DNA of 64,000 bases from Chionis minor (GCA_013398295.1 VZSF01001275.1:45306-109305), one strand, 5' to 3'; positions 13,795 through 26,611 are shown, numbered from the stretch's first letter. Notes: a model not told the origin generated them from the letters alone. Made by a program: numbers and translations.

Positions 13795-13887
13795 AACCTC
13801 CTACAGATGACCCTGCTTTGAGCAGGGATTGGACTAGAGGATTTCTAGGTGTGTCTTCCCACCTCAGCTACTCTGACTGTCTAAGCC
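13795..13887 (+). mobile_element. CR1 LINE 3' tail fragment, old
   Basis: A short sense-strand CR1 remnant. The phrase 'ccctgctttgagcaggg' (13811-13827), then 'ttggactagaggattt', then a decayed 'tcttcccacctcagctactctgact' is the usual last 80 to 90 bp of avian CR1 3' UTRs. No ORF2 sequence is recognisable upstream, so this copy is either severely 5'-truncated or its upstream part has decayed. The terminal 8-bp units are degraded. Confidence 0.75.
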
Positions 13888-16800
13888 TCAGCAGGGAAGT
13901 CAATCATCTCCCCTCTTTCCTTACAGTGTAGATGCAGTATAAGGCTCTTATGCTGTGTTCTCTCACAGCACCAAGTGCTTACCAAGTACTTTCAACATAC
14001 ACTTCTCTTGTATTAGAGGGAAAATAAGAGTAACGACAAGAAAAATAATATCTCCTCAGAAGTAATTACTTGCTCACTACTGGCTTCGCGAGAGCCTAGA
14101 GTGACTTACTCAGATTTAGATACGCAACTGGAAATTTCCAGAGCAAAGTGAGATTAGTACTGGCCCAAATATTTTGATTTTTCAATTGAATGAATGGATG
14201 TCTCTCCAAACATTCTTTTCTTCCATTGGCTAATGTTTTTAAAACATTAAGATTTTCCCATAATAAAACTTAAGCACTTCACATTAGATGAATTGGTACA
14301 AAACACATTTTCTTCTTACATATCTCTTTGCTGAAATGCCTGAATATGAAATATACTTGCACATACCTGCAGGCACATTTGTGAAAAGACTCCATTAACT
14401 TTCAGACTTGCTGAGCATCCACAGCTCCTGTTAGTCTGTATTAAAAAGATGAATACTCACTTCAATAGAACGTAATTTCTCAAACTTCAAAATATTTGAA
14501 TATTTGAAAATGTTGAACTTTTATGTCCATCGCATATCTAAATTACTTTGATATTGTAGGGATGACCTTAACTGTTAACATTAGCTTAAAAAAGCCAATA
14601 GAGATCTGTCTTATTGGACCTGTGGAAAGTAATACTCTGTCTGTGCCACATAATGTAGCTGGTGTCTGAAAGTGGTAAAATAATACAGGACTGTAAAAAA
14701 TTACAAGCAACGACTTGTACTTAGACTTGTACTCAGAGCTGCAGGTACTGAAAGCACAACCTTTTCTTGATTATTTTGCCAGAAAGAGATGGAAGAGCTT
14801 ATAATATGGATTTGCACTGATTAAAAAACACCCTTAACCTTATCTGAATGCACTTTATAAAAAGCAGCCATTAAAAACACATGCTTTCCTTGTCTGGAGA
14901 GGAGGCAGAGACTCACAGGCATTCCCTACCAAGCTCTTTTCCTTATGCATCTGTTTTTATGTATAAATACAACAGGACAAGCTAAGGATGGTGAAGACCT
15001 GGAGACCTGTCCCTGCTCCACCCCAATGAGGTAGGACAGTTTTCCAATGGCTTGGGCTGGCAGACCAGAAAGATGACTTTTGTTTTGTGGACTTGTTTTC
15101 CAAAGGGGTCGATTTTTTACCAACCTTTTCCTTGTCCTTTAGACCTGTGTTGTGCTTAATTCACATACTGAGCTGGTTTTGTTTGCATTGGACAAAGTTT
15201 TTGCCACGCAGCTTATGGATAGCTGTATAGCACATAGAGTCTCCTGCATTCAGCTACTACACGAGGTGAAACCCAGCCTTAGCATAAACGGTGTTTTCTT
15301 TGTCCCCTCTGCAGTACACAGGGGAGTCAGGGAAGATTATTTTCTGGCTGGGGAGCTATTTATTTTTGTTGTGCCTCTGTCACATCTGTTGTGCAATTGC
15401 TTTTCTGGCCTTCATCCCCCTTTTCCAGTATGTACTTCAGTGGAAGTCTTGGCACATCCTGACAATGTGATGGTGCTTATTACTCATGAGCATATTGTCT
15501 GACTTTTGATTGAATGTCAGCACTTCTTTGATCAGGTTCCTTCTGCCTGAATTAATTAGGGGAGGAGTGACATACTCCTCCATGGGCCTTGGCTGGCCTT
15601 TAGCCTTGTATCTTCGCAAGGAGGTTTATCATGCAATTGAACTGGCATTAAGTTGTGAGGAACTGGGAGGGTGCATTGAGAGGAGATCAAGATCTTACTG
15701 CTCCTGTGAGCAGGGCCGTTCCTTTCAGGCTACAGGCTCTGTCAGGGATGATTTTTGACTGTTTTATTTGAAATATATTCTTGTTTTGCTCCTTCAGGCC
15801 ATGCAAAGGAGAATTTTTTGCATTTCTTCTCTGTTCCAAGCTGCACTGGCTAATGGTTTTATTTCTGGGTGTTTCTTTACTTGCTCTATCCTGATTTTAT
15901 CTTGCTCTTTGTTTATTTTTTAACCAGACCACGCACAACCTCCAGCAGTTCTCCTGATCTGTGGCACCAGATTGCAGGCCTCTGTCCTGCTTCATTCTGT
16001 ATATTTTTTTCCTTTACCATGGAGTATCCAGTCACAGGGAGAAACAGGAGTAAAAGGGCTGGCTGGGACCATGCCTTTCTGTTTCTACAGTAATTTTTAT
16101 CTGTTCTCCCTCTTTCTTTTTCCCCTCCAGGAATTTGCAGTGGAGGTTTAAAAACAGCTGTGGTTTATTCTTGAAAATTTTATTTTAGATCAAGGAAAAC
16201 CAGCTGTTTTGAAAATCTGTCAATGTAAATTACTTCCCACTAGCATTGCTGTAGGTTGTATTTAGTTCAGATATTTAACTTTTATATGTGACTAGTATCA
16301 ATTTATTAAACAGTGGGTTTCTGAGCATGTTTTTATGCACATGGGCAACTGGGTTTGAAGTGGTTATTCTTCTGAAATTTCTGCTTTTTCTTGTTTCCCA
16401 TGTGTTTTCTGTAGTGTTGCGGTTTAATGCACTTTACCAAATCAAACCTAGCCTTTTTTTTTTTGTTTTGTGTTTCTACGATGGCAAAGTAAAAAAATGT
16501 ATGTATGTATCTGCTGATGCACACCTGTATCTCGGCAGGATTCTGGCAGAGATGGTGGGTGAAGCAAGTGTTGTGGTCCTTTAGCTTTGTCACTGATACA
16601 TATTTGTAGACTATCTTTTTGGTTTTAAATTCAGGTAAACTTGTTTCTTCTCATTGAATGGTTTCTCTAAGCTGGGAAAATTTGGGGAAGGGCTTCACAT
16701 GTCCAGGTTCTCTAATATCACTAGAAATATACCTTGTTCGTTATAAGGGTGATAAAGCCGGGCAGTGGGAAAAAGGCAGTCACAGTCCTAATTCATGATT

Positions 16801-17226
16801 TCAAAAAAAAAAGGAAAAATGTAGCCAAAATCAACACCAGAGTAAATCTGGTGAAGAAAACTTGTTCTAAATCTGCTCTGGGTGAAATCTGTTGATGAGA
16901 CATTTTGTTTTTCTAACCTTTTCCTTAGTTAAATTTGTTAAGAGTTTTGCTAAGAGTTTTTTCAGCTTTCGAAGGTTAGTATCAAATTACTGCAGAACTG
17001 GAGACATCTCTAACCCCAGACTTTCTTTTCTGCCCTTCATCTCCATCTAAGTTCACATGTCACAACCACAGTAACATTGCCAGAATCTGGCTTCTCTCTG
17101 CTCTGCCTCTCTGCAATAACCTGTTCATGCTTTAATCAATTTGCATCTCATCTCTCTAATTGCCTGCTATGGTGGTCTTCCAAAGTCCTTGCTTTCTAAT
17201 CTTCAGTGAAGCTGGTTGAACAATGC
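13888..17226. other. Unique non-coding sequence, nothing recognised
   Basis: T-rich on the plus strand around 15100-16600. It includes a T11 run at 16454-16464, a short (ATGT)n at about 16497-16511 and a near-palindrome at 14487-14509. Open frames up to 116 codons (15152-15502) lack any recognisable motif. No CR1 or SINE ends seen. Confidence 0.6.
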
Positions 17227-17268
17227 GGGGGGAAAAAAAAAAAAAAAGAAAAAAAAAAAAGAAATAAA
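17227..17268. repeat. G6 followed by A-rich tract
   Basis: GGGGGG (17227-17232) leads into A15, G, A12, G and further A-rich sequence. Simple sequence. It could be the remains of a poly-A tail, but no retrotransposed body is recognisable upstream. Confidence 0.8.
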
Positions 17269-18029
17269 GTCCAGACTCGTGTCTGGTATAAATCAATGAA
17301 ACTTCAGTGATCCCACTGTTGGCACTAGAACGATGCTGATTTTCTATCAGTCTAGAATATCTGATCCAGAATATGTTACAATTCTTTTTGCATTTTGATA
17401 ACTGGTACGTAGAAACCTTTCCTGTTTTTTATGTACCGTTTTAAAATGGATTTTTCTTAATATCTCTTCAGTAAATGGTGACTCGCAGTATGTATTCACC
17501 TAGAAACAGGGATAGTACTATGCAGAAAAAAAGAATATTTATTGCTCATTATTCCTAAGTTGTTTGTTTTTTCCTACTTGAACAGTTTCAGTCATGACCC
17601 AGAGCTAGCTCATTACTACTCATAAATAACTAATAGCCAGTATTCTGTGTACATGATGGAAACAGATTTGCATAAATTACAGAACAATTATCTATGGCAA
17701 ATTCTCAAAGTTAAGGAGATACTTGCCAATGATTCACTGACAAAAAAATACAGCTGAAGTCTTCAGATACTTTATTCACAATGACTGTTTTGTCCGGTTC
17801 TTTGCCAAAAAAACTGACTGCTAAAAATCGGTTAAGCTTTTTTCTAGACCAGCTGCCTGTGCAGCTCTTCTATTCCAAATTTCTTTTTTTGTTTTAGATC
17901 TCTCTATTCAGACATCCCATTTTCCCTGGCTCCTCCTCCAGCTACTCACTCTGAGATATTTCAAAGTAATGATATCGTGGCATTTTAATGAGGAGATGGA
18001 TAGCGTTGACATTTGCCCCATGTCAGGTA
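17269..18029. other. Unique non-coding sequence, nothing recognised
   Basis: AT-rich and without supported features. Confidence 0.6.
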
Positions 18030-18110
18030 TCATAGAATAGCTGAGGTATGAAGGCACTTCTGGAGATTGTCTAGTCCAAACCCTCTGCTTGGAGTAGGGT
18101 CAACTAGGGT
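18030..18110 (-). mobile_element. CR1 LINE 3' tail fragment, old
   Basis: Read on the plus strand, the segment begins TCATAGAATAGCTGAGGT and continues 'ggcacttctggagattgtctagtccaaaccctctgctt'. This is the reverse complement of a CR1 3' end, so the element lies on the minus strand with its tail at 18030. Similarity fades after about 18110. No ORF2 portion is visible. Confidence 0.75.
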
Positions 18111-20089
18111 ATGTATGTGTATGGATTTTACTGTCTGGAAATGGAGTAGCTTGTGGTCTTTCTGTACCAGTTTGCCTAGAGAGGAATGCATTGTACTTTG
18201 GCTGCCTTCACGTTACAAATGCTGTTAATGCAACACATTTGGCTTGTCCACCCCAGTTAGCTCTAAACAAGCCAAGCCCAGCCAGAAGCACTAAGGGTGC
18301 TCTGCACGCTACCACAAGGGAACCCTGGCACTGTAGCAATACAGTTTTTGGTGCTCAGCAAGCCTGTGTGTCCATGCACAGCACCACAGTCTGTCGTGTA
18401 GACATGGCCGGAGACCTGAAGATGTCAGATGGTCACTCACGTCGCAAGCCCATGAGTCCATTGCTGTCTTTTTGAACGCTCTTTCATACTGAGCACTACA
18501 TGTCCACCTGGTATTATTCTATGTGTATTAGGAAATGTTCAATGGCTACGTATATTTTAACAATACATGTGCAAATGCGCATGGTATACTGATATTCTGG
18601 GACCAGCCCTTTTAAGAGAGTCGACTTAGGCTCTATTTTTGAAACTGCGATTCAATGCATAGTTAATTGCTGGCCCAGCTGATACCACTTATTTATCTCA
18701 CTTCCCAAATTAAAGGCACAATCAAGTAATAGGATGTCTAAGTGTCATTATTTGCACATGAGCTTGATTACAGATGCAAAATATAGAAAGAAGAAAGAAG
18801 ATTCATAATACTGTGTTTTCCTGCATACTTTATATTGGATGATTGAAGCTATCTTTGGCTATGTTACTTCTGGATCTTCTGGAGAATATGGTATTAAGCA
18901 AGAACATTAAAAACAAAGCCTCCACAGATGCTCAGAAAAAATAAGCAAAGCAAAACAAAATCCCCAATGTTATTTTTGTTTCATATCACCACTAAACAAG
19001 AAAGAAAATAGAGTATTAAAGCAGGCTGATCTGGAAACCTGCCTAGACTGGCAAGTTTGGCAGCTGGCATATTTCATGTTTCATTAATACTAAATGAACA
19101 AGTCTCAAATCCTGATTAAAAAAATTGATTTTTTCCTGGAATTCTCTTAACAGGTTCCTCTTTACAAGCTGGTAGAATATGGTCAAATCACTGAATATCC
19201 TTAATGGACATAGCTGCTTCTTGGATTAAGGTGGATGGACGTAGAAAGAGGACCTAATTTGTGAGAACAGTCCAGTTTTCATTAGTTTGTCATTTAATGA
19301 GTAGAGGAAGAACTTAGTTCTCTCCTGCTCTCAGAAATCACTTGGCTGCAGCACTGTCTGATGCTTAGGATCACCCGCTCAATTGATTTTTTGAGAATTA
19401 AAATTTTTAAGAATTGTCTTTGTGCTGCACTACTGCACCACTGTATTACCCTTGCTTTCTGTAAGAGAAACATTACATACAGAGATGGTTTAACTGGTTT
19501 ATCTGTGGTTTAGGAAGAAGTGGAAATGATAATGGGAGTTAAGTTTGCTTTTCCATTTTCCTTTCTCACCATCTTCTCCAGTGTCCATGAGCTATAATTG
19601 CTTAGACTGGTTAACTTCCACCTTGGATGTTACTTTAAGTTTCTTTTCTTGTTTCAAGTTAAGTTTGCTCAAAAAGAAGTCATGGATATCTTAATGTTTT
19701 CCTAGTGAGAATAAAATGTTATAAAGACTTTTCACTAAGTATCTTTACTGCTTCTAAGTTTTGGCCAAATAGTTTTATCTGGCAGACATTGAAAGTGAGA
19801 TCCTTGAGCTATCCTTGTGAAAACCAACCCAACCTTAATTTGTTAGAGTCTCCCAGAAACACCGTTTCCACATGTTTGTCTGAGGTCAGCACCAGCATCT
19901 CTGAAGACCCCATGTATATCAAGCATGGGCCAGGCTGAAGCTGCAGTGTCTGTGTGGGACTGCCCCTGGGACAAATTATTGTGCCTCCCAGGGGACATAA
20001 GGGTAAAGTCAGAGACTGCTCTGTCTTGTGCTCTCAACACTCTTCTGGTTGCAGCTCAGAAACTTAGAGAGAGGAGAAAACACGGGTAT
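18111..20089. other. Unique non-coding sequence with a small hairpin
   Basis: No supported gene. A perfect 9-bp inverted repeat (CCCCTGGGA at 19963-19971, TCCCAGGGG at 19986-19994) with a 14-nt loop could form a hairpin. Nothing around it indicates an RNA gene or terminator. Open frames of up to 94 codons are not family-like. Confidence 0.55.
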
Positions 20090-20335
20090 TTCAGGGGCAA
20101 CCTGGCTGGGAGGGGAGTAGGAAGGAAAGGCACAGGCTAGGGAACAGGGATAAGAGGTTGGGACCAGGGGAAAAGGCAGCAAAAGCAGAAAAGGAGAACA
20201 GGGTACAGGGAAAACTCTGACAGGTTAAGGAGGGGATAAGGGCAGCGGCAGGCTGTGAAAATGGTGATATGAGGCACAGGATAAAGAGCTTGAGACAAGG
20301 AAGAACTGCTGCCTCTAGATCAGGTGCATTGAAAA
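20090..20335. repeat. Purine-rich, G-rich degenerate tract
   Basis: About 245 bp of strongly purine-biased plus-strand sequence with recurring 'caggg/aaagg/gggata'-like words (for example 'acaggg' at about 20142-20147 and again at 20200-20217). No exact repeat unit is kept, so this is a compositional tract or a very decayed minisatellite. The minus-strand CR1 starts about 70 bp to the right. Confidence 0.5.
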
Positions 20336-20401
20336 TATATTCCTTCTTGTTGAAAGAGAAGGATCACCATTCATAGTCATGTGCATGGCTGGGCTGTAAA
20401 C

Positions 20402-21358
20402 ACGATGTGTAAACATTCTGATGCCTCCTCCAGGTTATTGATGAAGTTGTTAAACAGGAGAGGTCCCAAGATAGATCCCTGCAGTACTCCAGTTCTACTG
20501 GCCTCCAGGCTGAGTAGAACCCAATAATCACTACCCACTGAACCTAATCATCCAACCGTGATGGTTTTTCACCCCTCTGGTTGTCCACCCACCCCCACAG
20601 TTTGTCCCAACTTGGATACAAGAATACTGGGGGGAGGCATTGTCAAATGTCCTGCTATGGTCAAGGTAAAGGAAATCTGCTGCTCTCCCCTTGCCCACAA
20701 ACTCAGTGATTTTTTTCACGGAAGGCAATGAGGTTGGTCAGGCATCATTTAGCCAAGGTAAGTCCATGCTGGCTGTTCTTCTCCTTCCTGTGCCCTGAAT
20801 TTGCTCCAAGAGGACTCTCTCCATCATTTTCCAAGGAACCAAAGTGAGGCTGACCAGCCCGTAATTCTCTAGATTGTCCTTTTGCCCTTTATTAAATATA
20901 TGTGCAATGTTTGCATTTTCCCAGTCATCAGGGGATCCGCCCAATCTGCACAACCTTTCGAAGATGATAGAGAGCAGCCTTGTAAGGGCTTCAGTCACTT
21001 GTCTCCAGACCCTTGGATGCAGCGCATCTGGTCCCAAGGGCTTGTGTGAAGTTGAGAGCTCCCAAGTGGTACATGACAGGATCCTTATCTGCTGCAGGTT
21101 GTTCTTCCCTTCTTAAACCCTTTCAAAAAGTATGGAGGCCTGGGAGACCTTGTTGGTGAAGGCTGAGGCAAAGCAAGCAATAAACATGTCAGCTTCATCC
21201 ACATCTGTTCTCACTTTATCGTCTGCCTCATTCAGCAACAGGCTCATATTTTCCTTGCTCAGCCTTTTCGTACTAATATGGTACTAGAAGGTCTTTGTGT
21301 TGCATTTGACATCCCTTGCAAGTCACAACTGCATTTGATTTTTGACTTTCCTGATAGA
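20402..21358 (-). mobile_element. CR1 LINE fragment: ORF2 reverse transcriptase core, broken
   Basis: A minus-strand piece of CR1 ORF2 without its own 3' UTR. The 99-codon frame 20738-21037 contains the reverse transcriptase fingers region: 'GPDALHPRVWRQ', 'LSIIFERLCRLGGSPDDW', and a 'NIAHIFNKGQKDN..NYGLVSLT' stretch matching the family's VTPIFKKGKKEDPGNYRPVSLT-type block. Frame 20531-20728 carries YLDHSRTFD, the equivalent of motif A (YLDFSKAFD). Further left, about 20402-20520, a decayed version of the SGVPQGSVLGPLLFN motif is readable in another frame (GVLQGSILGPLLFN). The frames are separated by indels, so it is a pseudogene. The FADD box and everything 3' of it are missing. At the right edge the 5' part ends where another CR1 begins (about 21358). 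Confidence 0.85.
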
Positions 21359-21433
21359 GTCATAGAATCATAGAGTCACTTGGGTTGCATTTGATTTTTG
21401 ACTTTCCTGATAGAGTCATAGAATCACTTGGGT
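21330..21433. repeat. 56-bp tandem duplication spanning the junction of two CR1 fragments
   Basis: The segment starting TGCATTTGATTTTTGACTTT at 21330 is repeated from 21386. Each copy joins about 28 bp of the left CR1 (reverse transcriptase region) to the 3' terminal CATAGAATCA bases of the right CR1. The second copy lacks one 8-bp unit (TAGAGTCA) present in the first. The duplication must postdate the joining of the two CR1 sequences. Confidence 0.85.
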
Positions 21434-21770
21434 TGGAAGAGACCTTCAAGATCATCAAGTCCAACCATAAATCTATGCCAAAACCACCCCTAAACCATGT
21501 CCCTCAGTACCACGTCCACCCATCTTTTAAATACCTCCAGGGACGGCGTTTCCACCACCTCCCTGGGCAGCCTGTTCCAATGCTTGACAACCCTTTCAGC
21601 AAAGAAGTTTTTCCTAATATCCAACCTTAACCTCCCCTGGCACAACTTGAGGCCATTTCCTCTTGTCCTATTGCTTGTTACTTGGGAGAAGAGACTGACC
21701 CCCACCTCGCTACAACCTCCTTTCAGGTAGTTGTAGAGAGTGATAAGGTCTCCCCTCAACCTTACTATCA
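21359..21770 (-). mobile_element. CR1 LINE 3' end: ORF2 C-terminus plus 3' UTR
   Basis: Minus-strand CR1, 5'-truncated near 21770, with its 3' tail at the left (TCATAGAATCA near 21419-21426, duplicated at 21358-21370). The frame 21490-21771 stays open for 93 codons. It reads the conserved C-terminal block of CR1 ORF2: [39 protein letters not shown] and [19 protein letters not shown]. The open frame and intact motif order make it one of the youngest copies here. It resembles the plus-strand copy at 44645-45079 in the same segment, so the two may belong to one subfamily. It is truncated and cannot be autonomous. Confidence 0.9.
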
Positions 21771-24700
21771 AGTTTTTAGTTTACTTGCTGGATTGGAAAT
21801 ACTTTTATAAGTGTTGTATCTGAACTTTGCACAGTGCCTTTAAAGAGCATTGTGCCTCTTATTTAATCTTTTGGTACCTACAGGAACTGCAGTAGTCATC
21901 AAGACGGAAAGGTAAAAGAACAAAAACATAGCTGCATGTCCTTTAACGTAAATGTAATTTGAAGGAAGAGTCACATAACTCAAAATCAGTCCAGGTAAAA
22001 TATGCAATGTGTTGATTTGCACTTTTAACAAATACTTTTGATTTTTCCCAAAGGGAGAAATGGTTTAATTTTAGTTTGAATTTATTATACCACCTCTTCA
22101 AATTTCAAACCAGCAATTTTCTGACCTCCCAGCTGCTCTGCCTGTGATCATGGGACACACACCTGCAGATCTTGTAGTCACAGTTCCTGTAACCTATTTT
22201 TTTCTTTTTTTAGTGACACACACACAAAACACAGAACTAAAAACTCCTGCTCTTTTGCCTGGGAAAAAGGGAGAAGCTCTACATCCGGAATTACGGCCAA
22301 ACCTTTTCTTGTTTTTCACCAGACAGAAAAAGCATTGAAAGAAAAATGAGCAGGAAGATCATTGTTGCCATGAGCATTAGAAATTGCACTTCGCTGTTCT
22401 TACAGAAATGGTCCCTGTTTGGGTATTTCTGACCCCATATTGACCTCCTCTCAAACTTTCACATACTAATCCTCATAACAGACCTTTTAAATAATTATGT
22501 GTTTGTTATCCTCATTCAACAAACAGTGACTGCACCTTTATTTTGAACAGCTTGATTTAATGCTGAAGATGGATTTAGACACTTTGACTGGGGAAAACTC
22601 ACCGGCCTGCTTGCCTGCCTTTGGGAGCCATCCGATGCCCTCTGCTCCACAAAGACCTCCCATAGGGCCCATGGGTGTTGCCACCTTGTCCCTTCACTGC
22701 CCACTGTATCAGTGAGCAGTGCGGAGGCAGACTGAGAGATCCCCCAACACAGCCATCTCCCAAGGGATGTCATCCCATGGAGGTTTTCTGAGTGCACAGG
22801 AGGCACTCAGAAAGGGATGAGGTTGGTTCGAAGGGACATCCCCCTTCACCCACAGCCACAAATGGAGAAGATGTGTACTGAGCCCTAGGGCAGAAGGTAT
22901 GAGCTCACTCAGAAAAGAGGGCAGCAGTGCAGCGTCTGAAGCTGGGTGTCTGAACTAAGTTTCACTCTTTTCTCCTCTTCTTCTAGCAAACAGCTTCCTT
23001 CTGGATGGTTGACCTGTTTAGCCAAGTCTTTTGCTCCATTTTGCACTTGAGTGCACCAAATGAAGGAAAGAGGGCAGTGGTACTGGGGGAGCACTGGGGC
23101 TCCCACAGGTACCGTGTGCATAGTCAGAGCCATCAAGTTAGGGGCACAGCCAAGCTAGGAGGTGCAAGTTAAACACCTTGGTCACTGGGTAGTTGCTGTT
23201 TCAAATGCTGCATGCCCAGCAGCCCTGATAATTTTGAATTAACTCACATCAACCTGTGGGAGATGAGGAGAAAAAATCCTAGAATGGGAATTCAGGGACC
23301 AGGACAATACAGGGCATGCAAAATATCTTGGTCAAATCAAGGAGCTGATCTATACACTTGTGTGCACATATGCACATGCAATATGCCTATATTTACTCAC
23401 ATTATGAATATGTAAACATTCAGTATTGCACGACATTGTCTACTAGTTTTATTTGACATAATTATATTGACTGCACTTGAGCAACAAGACCACTATTATG
23501 GCTCTGTGTCAGAACTAAAAGGAGTTCACCAGTTAATTTTCTGTTTATTCATAACTTAGTGTCAAAATACAGACTACATGTACCTTTTCTTATTCTGAAA
23601 AAGTAGTGGCTAAGCTGTTTTGAATCATGGGTTTTCAAGCTTGGGAAAAAAAGCAACCTTATAATACTCAGAAACACTTCTTCACATCATTTTATTTGGA
23701 ACTTTGACTAGAATCGGGGAACATAACAGTGAGACAACAGCTTATGAAGGCTAGTTTACTGCTATTTTGTTAGCAATCAGACAAATTCTTCATTTTCTGC
23801 TTTAAATACCACTTATTACAAAGCAGAAACAATGCCTCATTTTTTAAAAAAAAACAGCTTTCTTTGTATTTGTTCAAAAATCAGAGACCTAATATTTTCT
23901 GGTGCCAATCCTTTCCTTTATTTTTGTCTAGCCAGCCTCATTTTCACAACTTTTATGTTCTCCGCTTCTCTTGCCAGACTTTGAGAGTTGTGAGCTGTAT
24001 TTTTTTGTTTTGTTTTGATACCCTTGACACGAAAAGTCAAGATTTCCAGACACTCCTTGCCCAGTGCAAGGGTTAAAGAAGAGTGTTTGCTTGTTTGGTA
24101 GGTTTTTCCATGCTTTTATGGCTCTGCAAAATGCACATCCAAAGCAGTAAAAACAAAAGGCACTGACATGTAGATTTACTATGATTTTTCCACCTTCGTC
24201 ATTGTATGAGATTTGCCTCTACACCCATTTTACAGTGGGAGTCGCACAATGAAGACTGCTCTTTAAAAGAAATCTTTCACTGGCCTATCTGAGGTTGATC
24301 ATAGGCATTTTGTATGATTCTCTCTTCCTGTTGCTATGTGGTCTCTCCTTTAAAGAAGAGTATGATTGCTGGGTAGCAGAGAATTTTGCGGTGAACATCA
24401 ACTGTTTTTTTGCAGAGCTTTTATGCTGTGTTTCATGGTGCTATGGTTTCACATCTAAATTCTGTTCTTATTAGCTAGTATTCATGGGTCATTTTCATAT
24501 ATGCCTGTCTGATATTCTATTCTATGGACTTATTGACAGCAGATGCCCAAGGGTATCAGCTGCAGCGTTGAGGAGATGAAGGAGGATGACAAAGTTATAG
24601 AGTGTATTGACATTTTATTTGCAGTGTCATACTCAATCAAAACTAACATTTATATCTCAGCTCCTTCATGGCATTCTCTACCACAGTGTAAATGCCCAAG

Positions 24701-26611
24701 AATAAACATGTCAGCTTGAAATAGAAGATCATGACAGCAACTGAGACAGATAGTCATCTCACCTTCAGGTTGAAAATTGAAATTTCCTAATGTGGTTAAA
24801 CTTATCTGCTGCTGCGTTTACAGACAGGGGAAAAAAAACCCCAACAGACAAATGACGATATACTGAGTATTAGATTTTGAAATGACACAAGTACCCTGTC
24901 TGTCAGTAGAAAAATAATGCTTAGTTGAACCAATATAGTTTTTTCACTGCATTCTCAGTCTGGTGTGAGATTGCTGTTTCTGCACAGGGATATATATTTT
25001 ATAGGCATTAAGGAGAAAGGAACACATTTTATTAAGTTGTGAGGCTGCCTGGCTATTGCTATAGCCAACAGAAACAAGCATTTGGACTCTACTTTTATTC
25101 CCATTTTTCTATCTGAAAAAGGAACCTCCTTGTTTTTTTCCTAATTGCACCCAGTTTGCTGACACTCTCCCTGTTTCTCCAGTAAAGAAACAAGGTAATA
25201 ACAAATGCCAGGAATAATTTGTCAGAGTCTCCAGCAGGTATGAATGCCATGTGTCGTCAACATGCAAGATGTCTAATAAGATGAAAAGAGGTAACAGAAG
25301 CAGCTGGGCTAGTAATTATCTCCCTAGCTAGAGCATACTGCAAACTAAACTAGCTGCTTGTACATTTAGGTCTCCTTGCGCTAAGTATTCCTCAATGGAA
25401 ATCCTCTGGAATGGCACTTTTTGGGATTACACACTGCTTTAAGACCTTGTCTTTGTACTACCCCACATGCCTGAGATGACTGCAACATGCTGCCATTCTG
25501 GCCCCAAGCAGCCAGGCAGCCCTGAGACGTCACCATCCCCGAACTACGATGCACAGAACAAGTGTCTGGGCACTATTGAAAATAGTAACAAGCCTACAGT
25601 TTTTGCTTTTAAGGAGCTGGGTGGAAGTAGAGATACATTAACAGATGCTTCATCACATTCACATATTTTCCGTATGACAGATCCTCAGACAAGCAGCTGT
25701 TGAGTAAGAGAGGGAGAACAACGTTAGCATCTATGCCTTGGATTGGTTTCTTATCTTTTCAGCTCAGGCCTACTTGTGTTTCAAGCACCACTGTTTTTAA
25801 AACCTAATCTGTCTTCTACAGTGTTTCAAACGTGTGTGTATGTAGCTCATACGTGACCGTTATTAAGCTGCATCAGAATTTATGTTCAACTCTCAGACAT
25901 AACCTTCAGAAGATGGGCTGCATTTTTCTCTTCTTACTCTTAATCCCATTGGGACTGTGCATCTGAGTAAGGGGTGTAGAATTTGGCCTCATCGTAACAG
26001 TTTCTTCCAAAGAATGCCTTCTAAAAATAGCTAATGTCTGCATTGTCTCAGTCTCCAATGGCTGTAAATCAACGCAGCTCGATATCACTGTTTTGGACGG
26101 AGATATGCTGATTATTATGCCAGTCAAGAATCTGGGCTGCATATATGTAAATAAAAGTCAATAATAGTTCCCTTAATTATTGACGTATTGATAATTATGG
26201 TCTCAACCTGGTGATTATTTACCTCTCTCCTCTGTTGTTAGAGTTCAAGTCAAGAAAATAACATTTTAGTAAAAAGAAGTTGTAAAATATTTTTCCTTTT
26301 GTTTGCAAAAATCTCGATTCAAAAATAACCTGACTTAATATATGTACAAATTACCCATGGTAGTCATTTCTCATTCTTATGAGGCCCCTCTGATATTGTT
26401 TAAATTAATGGCATATGGTAACCCTTTCAGTTTTCTTTGCTCATTGGGAAATGAGTCAATGACTATTTAATGTCATCTTATTATGGTTCCCTAGTAACGT
26501 TAAGTTTAATCAGTGATGGTTACATTTTTTGAGAGAGTTCTGCTTATGTTCTGCTCCCTTCTCACAGGGTAAATTTCCCCAGTCCAGTAATTCTGAGCAG
26601 GCACTGTGTGA
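21771..26611. other. Unique non-coding sequence, nothing recognised
   Basis: No supported gene, RNA or transposon. There is a short (CA)n at about 22213-22223 and a GC-richer patch near 22590-22820, where a 96-codon minus-strand frame has no recognisable motif. A lone 'cccattttacag' at 24227-24238 recalls MIR elements, but its flanks do not match. Confidence 0.6.

Noticed and set aside
15152..15502. 116-codon frame with hydrophobic stretches as a small membrane protein
   Set aside because: Hydrophobicity follows from T-rich plus-strand DNA. No domain or conserved motif, and other frames nearby are similarly open.
19963..19994. 9-bp stem hairpin as a terminator or small RNA
   Set aside because: Eukaryotic context, no U-run and no conserved RNA features.
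20738..21037. 99-codon frame with polymerase motifs as a host gene
   Set aside because: It is the reverse transcriptase fingers region of a broken CR1 retrotransposon, not a host gene.
22823..22840. GGTTCGAA as a tRNA B box
   Set aside because: No matching A box, acceptor stem or cloverleaf can be drawn around it.
24227..24260. MIR-like 'cccattttacag'
   Set aside because: A single short word with no supporting flank.
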